The notes under the pieces: model-generated
The model's input: only the letters and a program-made list of their open reading frames with translations
Databases searched by the model: none
What the model was told of the DNA's origin: nothing
Source of the DNA: Verrucomicrobiota bacterium
Lineage (GTDB): Bacteria > Verrucomicrobiota > Lentisphaeria > Oligosphaerales > Oligosphaeraceae
Assembly: GCA_022709995.1 (NCBI GenBank)
Contig: JAKLHU010000001.1
Coordinates: 1-22,363 of the forward strand
DNA: 22,363 nt
Direction of reading: 5' to 3'
Part shown: positions 19,384 through 22,363 of the stretch, one piece after another
How the letters are laid out: every line of letters begins with the position of its first letter
Numbering within the stretch: the stretch's first letter is position 1
Translations under genes and position numbers: made by a program

Positions 19384-22363
19384 TTTCTCACCTCCACCTT
19401 CTTCAGCACCCGGGGGCGTTGCCGCGGATCGATGCGCCTTTCCGCCAGCGTCAGCAGCGACGCCAGCAGATACGCGAAGACAAAATAGACCAGCGCCGTC
19501 GCCAGCAAGGGGAAGAACGCCTCGTAGGTCCGGCTGCGGATGATGTCGCTGACCTTGGTTAGATCCTGGATGGCGATGTAGCCGATGACGGAGGTCATTT
19601 TGACGGTGGCGATGACTTCGCCTTTGAACACCGGCAGCACATGCCGGGCCGCCTGCGGCAGCACGATCCGGAAAAACACCTGCAGGCGATGGAAACCAAG
19701 CGCCTCGGCCGCCTCGATCTGCCCGCGGTCGATGGCGTCCACGCCCGCCCGGAACATCTCGGCGGCATAGACGGCGAAGTTGATGGCAAAGGCCAGCACG
19801 GCAATGGCGATGGCATTGACATCGACATGGCCGAAAACGACATAGTACAGAATCATCAGCATAACCAGAATCGGCGTCCCCTGGACGCCGCGGATGAAGG
19901 TCTTGGCCAGAACCACGGCGGCGACATGACGGCTCCGCCGCAACGCGCAGACGCCAGCCCCCAGCACCGTGCCGAGCAAAATGGCCGAGATTGAGACCAG
20001 CACGGTGACGCCCAGCCCGCGCAACACCAGGCGGTAGCGGTCCTCCACCAGGAACGTGCTGACAAAGCTGCTCCGAAACCGTCCGCGCCAAGACGCCCGG
20101 CCGGCGGCCGTCCCTGGCGCCGCCGCGGAATCGTCGCTCATCAAGACCACCACCCCGCCATGGTAATTCGACTCGCTGAACAGCACATTCTGCGCCCGCT
20201 CCGGTGTCATGACAATCCCGCCCACCCCGATGTCCGCCTTGCCGGCGATGATCGCCGGCAGCAACGCCGGAAAATTGACGGTCATGATCTCCAGCCCGCG
20301 CCCCATCTTGCGGGCGATGCGACTGACCATGTCGACGTCAAAGCCAACCGGCTTGCCGTCCTTGATGTAGGAAAACGGCTCCAAGCTCGGGTCCATGACC
20401 AGGCGCAGAACGCCGTTCGGACCGGTGGCGGGCAGCGCCGCCACCACGCGGCGCTTCTCGTCCGCGCCGAACCAGATGGCGTCCAGTTCCGCCAGCGTCC
20501 CATCCGCCCGCAGCGCACGGATGCCCTCGTTGATCTCCCGGCACAAGGCCTCGCTGGCGCGGTTCAGGACAAAGGCATAATCGGCGCTGCTCAGCACCTT
20601 GGGCATGATCCGCAGCCCCGGCGACCGCGCCACGCACAGACGCGCCAGCGGCTCGTCGACGATGACGGCGTCCAGCTTGCCGTTTTTCATGCTCAAGAGC
20701 ATGTCGGCCATCGCATCGTAGTACTCCGGAATGGCGGCGGGAAGATGTTCCTTCTGCAACTGGTCGAACACCGACCCAGTCAACACCCCGACTTTTTTGC
20801 CTGCCAGGCTGACGCCGCTCGGGGCCGACTTCTCGCGCCGGGCCAGGAGATAAATCCCGCCCGTATAGTAGCCTTCCGTGAAATCGACGTTTTTCAGCCG
20901 CTCCGGGGTGATGGACATGCTGCCCCCGACCATGTCGGCCTTGCGCGCCATCAGCGTTTCCAGAAGCCCCCCGAAGCTCGCCGGCGTCGGCTGGAACACC
21001 ATGTTGAGCTCATAGGCGATGCGCGCCGCCAGCTCGACGTCATAGCCCAGTGACCCCCCGTCCGGCCCGACATAGCACATCGGGACGTTGACGTTGTCAT
21101 GATTGAAGCGCAGGACGCCGCCGCTGCCGTCGAAATCGGGACGGTAGTCGAGGGCCGGCATCGCCTTGCCCTCGTCCGAGGCGTTGAACCAGCGCTCCTG
21201 CATGACCTTGAGCGTCCCGTCCGCCTTCAGTTTGCGGATGACGGCGCTGGCCTTCGGCCCGAGCGGATTGCCCTTGGTGATGGCGAAGCCGTACTGGTCG
21301 ACGCACACCGGCTCCGGCACCAAATGCAGGCGCGGAAACTGCGCTTCCAGCAGCCGGCCGACCGGCTCGTCAACGCCGACCGCATCGACCTTGCCGCCCT
21401 CCAGGGCCACAATCATCGACGACAAATCATTGAAGTACTGATGCCGCACCTGCTTGATGCGGCGATCGATATGGAGGTCGAACACCGTCCCCGACAACGA
21501 CGCCACCGTCTTGCCTTGGAACGCGTCCAGAGCCGACGGTTTAGCTGCCAGACGGCCCTTCCTGACCAGAGCGCAAACCCGGGAATCGACGTACGGTTTT
21601 GACAGATGCATGGCGCGCCGTCGTTCCGGCGTGTCGTTCAGGCTGGCGACCAGCAGGTCGATCTTCCCGGCCTCGACCGCCGCCACCAGCGCCTCGAAGG
21701 TCATGGCCGTCACCCGGGCCCGGGCGTTCAGAGCATAAGCCAGGCGGTGAATGAATTCAACGTCAAAGCCGGTCAGCTCGCCGTTGCCGGCGTAAAAGCT
21801 CATCGGCTCGTCAAGTCCGAACGTCCCGACCTGCAAGGTCAGTTCCGGCTGAGCGGCTACCGGCAGAGCCGGCATTTCGACCGCCTGGCCGGACATCCAG
21901 CGCCCGTACATGTTCTGGTACGTGCCGTCGGCCCGATAGGCCGCGATGAAGTCGTTGACTTTGGCCAGAAGCTCAGGCCGCGCCAGCGAAACGCCGACCA
22001 CGATGTTCTGTTCGCCAAGGTCGTCCGGCAGCAGCGCCAGGTCGGGATTCTTGGCGACGACGTATTCGAGGGCGTGGCGGTCGTAGATGTAGGCGTCGAC
22101 CTTGCCGGTCTTGACCGCCACATACGCATCCGCATGCGTCGTCTGATAGCTCAACCGAGCCCGTGGAAACAGCTTTTCGCCGACGGTCATGGCGGCGGCG
22201 CCGGTCGGCAATGCGATGACGTATTCCGGCGCGTTCATCTGCGCGAGCAGGGCCGCCTGCTCGGACTCCAGGCGCTCGATCGCGGCGGGCAGGGTCTCGA
22301 GCTCGCGGGTCTCCTTGTAGCTCAGCTTGATCCGCTCGCCGCGGCGCGTGCCGGGTGGCGGCG
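19380..22363 (-). CDS. Polar amino-acid ABC transporter: tandem substrate-binding domains fused to permease (5' partial, chimeric N-terminus)
   Basis: Open from the window edge to TGA at 19380-19382. Numbering from the internal ATG at 22238: residues 7-115 are the second half of an SBP_bac_3 domain ([33 protein letters not shown]); 132-352 a full second one ([36 protein letters not shown]); 374-592 a full third one ([33 protein letters not shown]); 608-700 only the first lobe of a fourth ([21 protein letters not shown]). Then comes a permease, 720-935, with about five transmembrane helices and the EAA loop [27 protein letters not shown] (838-864), which docks the ATPase. GlnP-like binding-protein/permease fusions are known, but this many modules is unusual. 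The 41 codons before 22238 look like an ABC-F protein, so the real start and signal peptide are not here. The ATPase gene overlaps by 4 bp. Confidence 0.88.
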   Translation of the reverse strand, partial: PPPGTRRGERIKLSYKETRELETLPAAIERLESEQAALLAQMNAPEYVIALPTGAAAMTVGEKLFPRARLSYQTTHADAYVAVKTGKVDAYIYDRHALEYVVAKNPDLALLPDDLGEQNIVVGVSLARPELLAKVNDFIAAYRADGTYQNMYGRWMSGQAVEMPALPVAAQPELTLQVGTFGLDEPMSFYAGNGELTGFDVEFIHRLAYALNARARVTAMTFEALVAAVEAGKIDLLVASLNDTPERRRAMHLSKPYVDSRVCALVRKGRLAAKPSALDAFQGKTVASLSGTVFDLHIDRRIKQVRHQYFNDLSSMIVALEGGKVDAVGVDEPVGRLLEAQFPRLHLVPEPVCVDQYGFAITKGNPLGPKASAVIRKLKADGTLKVMQERWFNASDEGKAMPALDYRPDFDGSGGVLRFNHDNVNVPMCYVGPDGGSLGYDVELAARIAYELNMVFQPTPASFGGLLETLMARKADMVGGSMSITPERLKNVDFTEGYYTGGIYLLARREKSAPSGVSLAGKKVGVLTGSVFDQLQKEHLPAAIPEYYDAMADMLLSMKNGKLDAVIVDEPLARLCVARSPGLRIMPKVLSSADYAFVLNRASEALCREINEGIRALRADGTLAELDAIWFGADEKRRVVAALPATGPNGVLRLVMDPSLEPFSYIKDGKPVGFDVDMVSRIARKMGRGLEIMTVNFPALLPAIIAGKADIGVGGIVMTPERAQNVLFSESNYHGGVVVLMSDDSAAAPGTAAGRASWRGRFRSSFVSTFLVEDRYRLVLRGLGVTVLVSISAILLGTVLGAGVCALRRSRHVAAVVLAKTFIRGVQGTPILVMLMILYYVVFGHVDVNAIAIAVLAFAINFAVYAAEMFRAGVDAIDRGQIEAAEALGFHRLQVFFRIVLPQAARHVLPVFKGEVIATVKMTSVIGYIAIQDLTKVSDIIRSRTYEAFFPLLATALVYFVFAYLLASLLTLAERRIDPRQRPRVLKKVEVRK
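22221..22363 (-). other. ABC-F (Uup-like) coding segment joined in frame to the transporter gene
   Basis: Read on the - strand, the last ~140 bases encode [13 protein letters not shown], then [20 protein letters not shown], then LAQMNAPEY. The KLSYKE-RELE-LP-IE-LE-EQ-AL pattern is the charged helical linker/C-terminal region of Uup-type ABC-F proteins, cytoplasmic ribosome-associated ATPases. After NAPEY (about 22221) the frame switches without a break to [11 protein letters not shown], the start of lobe 2 of a binding domain, skipping lobe 1 and any signal peptide. A natural fusion would put a periplasmic module behind a cytoplasmic ATPase, so a chimeric assembly or a rearrangement is more likely. 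Confidence 0.75.

Noticed and set aside
19384..20091. N-terminal extension of the ABC ATPase open frame
   Set aside because: It overlaps the permease in another frame. The ATGA overlap, strong Shine-Dalgarno and normal family N-terminus all place the start at 19383.
22236..22238. ATG as the start of the transporter gene
   Set aside because: The frame continues open to the window edge with meaningful ABC-F-like sequence, and a start here would begin inside a binding domain with no signal peptide.

Overview
The window reads as a GC-rich bacterial chromosome segment from the PVC superphylum. I infer a Lentisphaerota/Victivallales-like or related Verrucomicrobiota organism. The best clue is a pseudopilin-like protein with a short leader lacking the usual Gly before FTLIE and a C-terminal H-x11-DG motif. 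The dense set of glycan-related enzymes (UroD-like protein, SGNH hydrolases, atypical TIM-barrel hydrolases, an AraA-like isomerase) also fits. The placement rests on recalled family habits, not on a search.

Left part (1-9955, all + strand): the tail of an unidentified gene; a 382-bp gap with a TGGACAG heptamer array and a good sigma70-type promoter; a B-box-like zinc-finger membrane protein; a DapF-fold epimerase whose two catalytic cysteines are both serine; an SGNH hydrolase; a TPR/coiled-coil lipoprotein; a pseudopilin-like protein; a UroD/MtaA-like enzyme; a large secreted GH71/GH99-like protein ending in a LamG-like domain; and an arabinose/fucose-isomerase-like enzyme. A 17-bp-stem hairpin separates the last of these from the convergent gene that follows.

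Middle (10006-13087): a GH42-like TIM-barrel protein (-), a 706-bp gap, and a second SGNH hydrolase (+). The gap holds a clean 124-bp miniature transposon with 19-bp perfect terminal inverted repeats and an 8-bp target duplication. Its GTAA ends match the IS66 family.

Right part (13129-22363, all - strand): the most interesting region. In transcription order it holds (i) a polyprotein-like ABC transporter subunit with tandem amino-acid-binding (SBP_bac_3) modules fused to a permease, (ii) an amino-acid ABC ATPase fused to a degenerate RsbW-like HATPase domain, (iii) an RsbV/SpoIIAA-like STAS anti-sigma-factor antagonist, and (iv) a membrane sensor with a HAMP linker, a SpoIIE-type PP2C phosphatase domain and an intact C-terminal RsbW-like HATPase domain. 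The genes overlap by 4 bp or lie about 20 bp apart. This looks like an amino-acid transporter hard-wired to a partner-switching pathway. A serine hydrolase and an FAD-dependent oxidoreductase follow on the same strand.

A caution concerns the right edge. The last ~140 bp encode what looks like the linker region of an ABC-F protein (Uup-like), joined in frame to the middle of a substrate-binding domain. That is either a rearrangement or, more likely, an assembly chimera at a contig end. The true 5' end of the transporter gene is therefore not visible.
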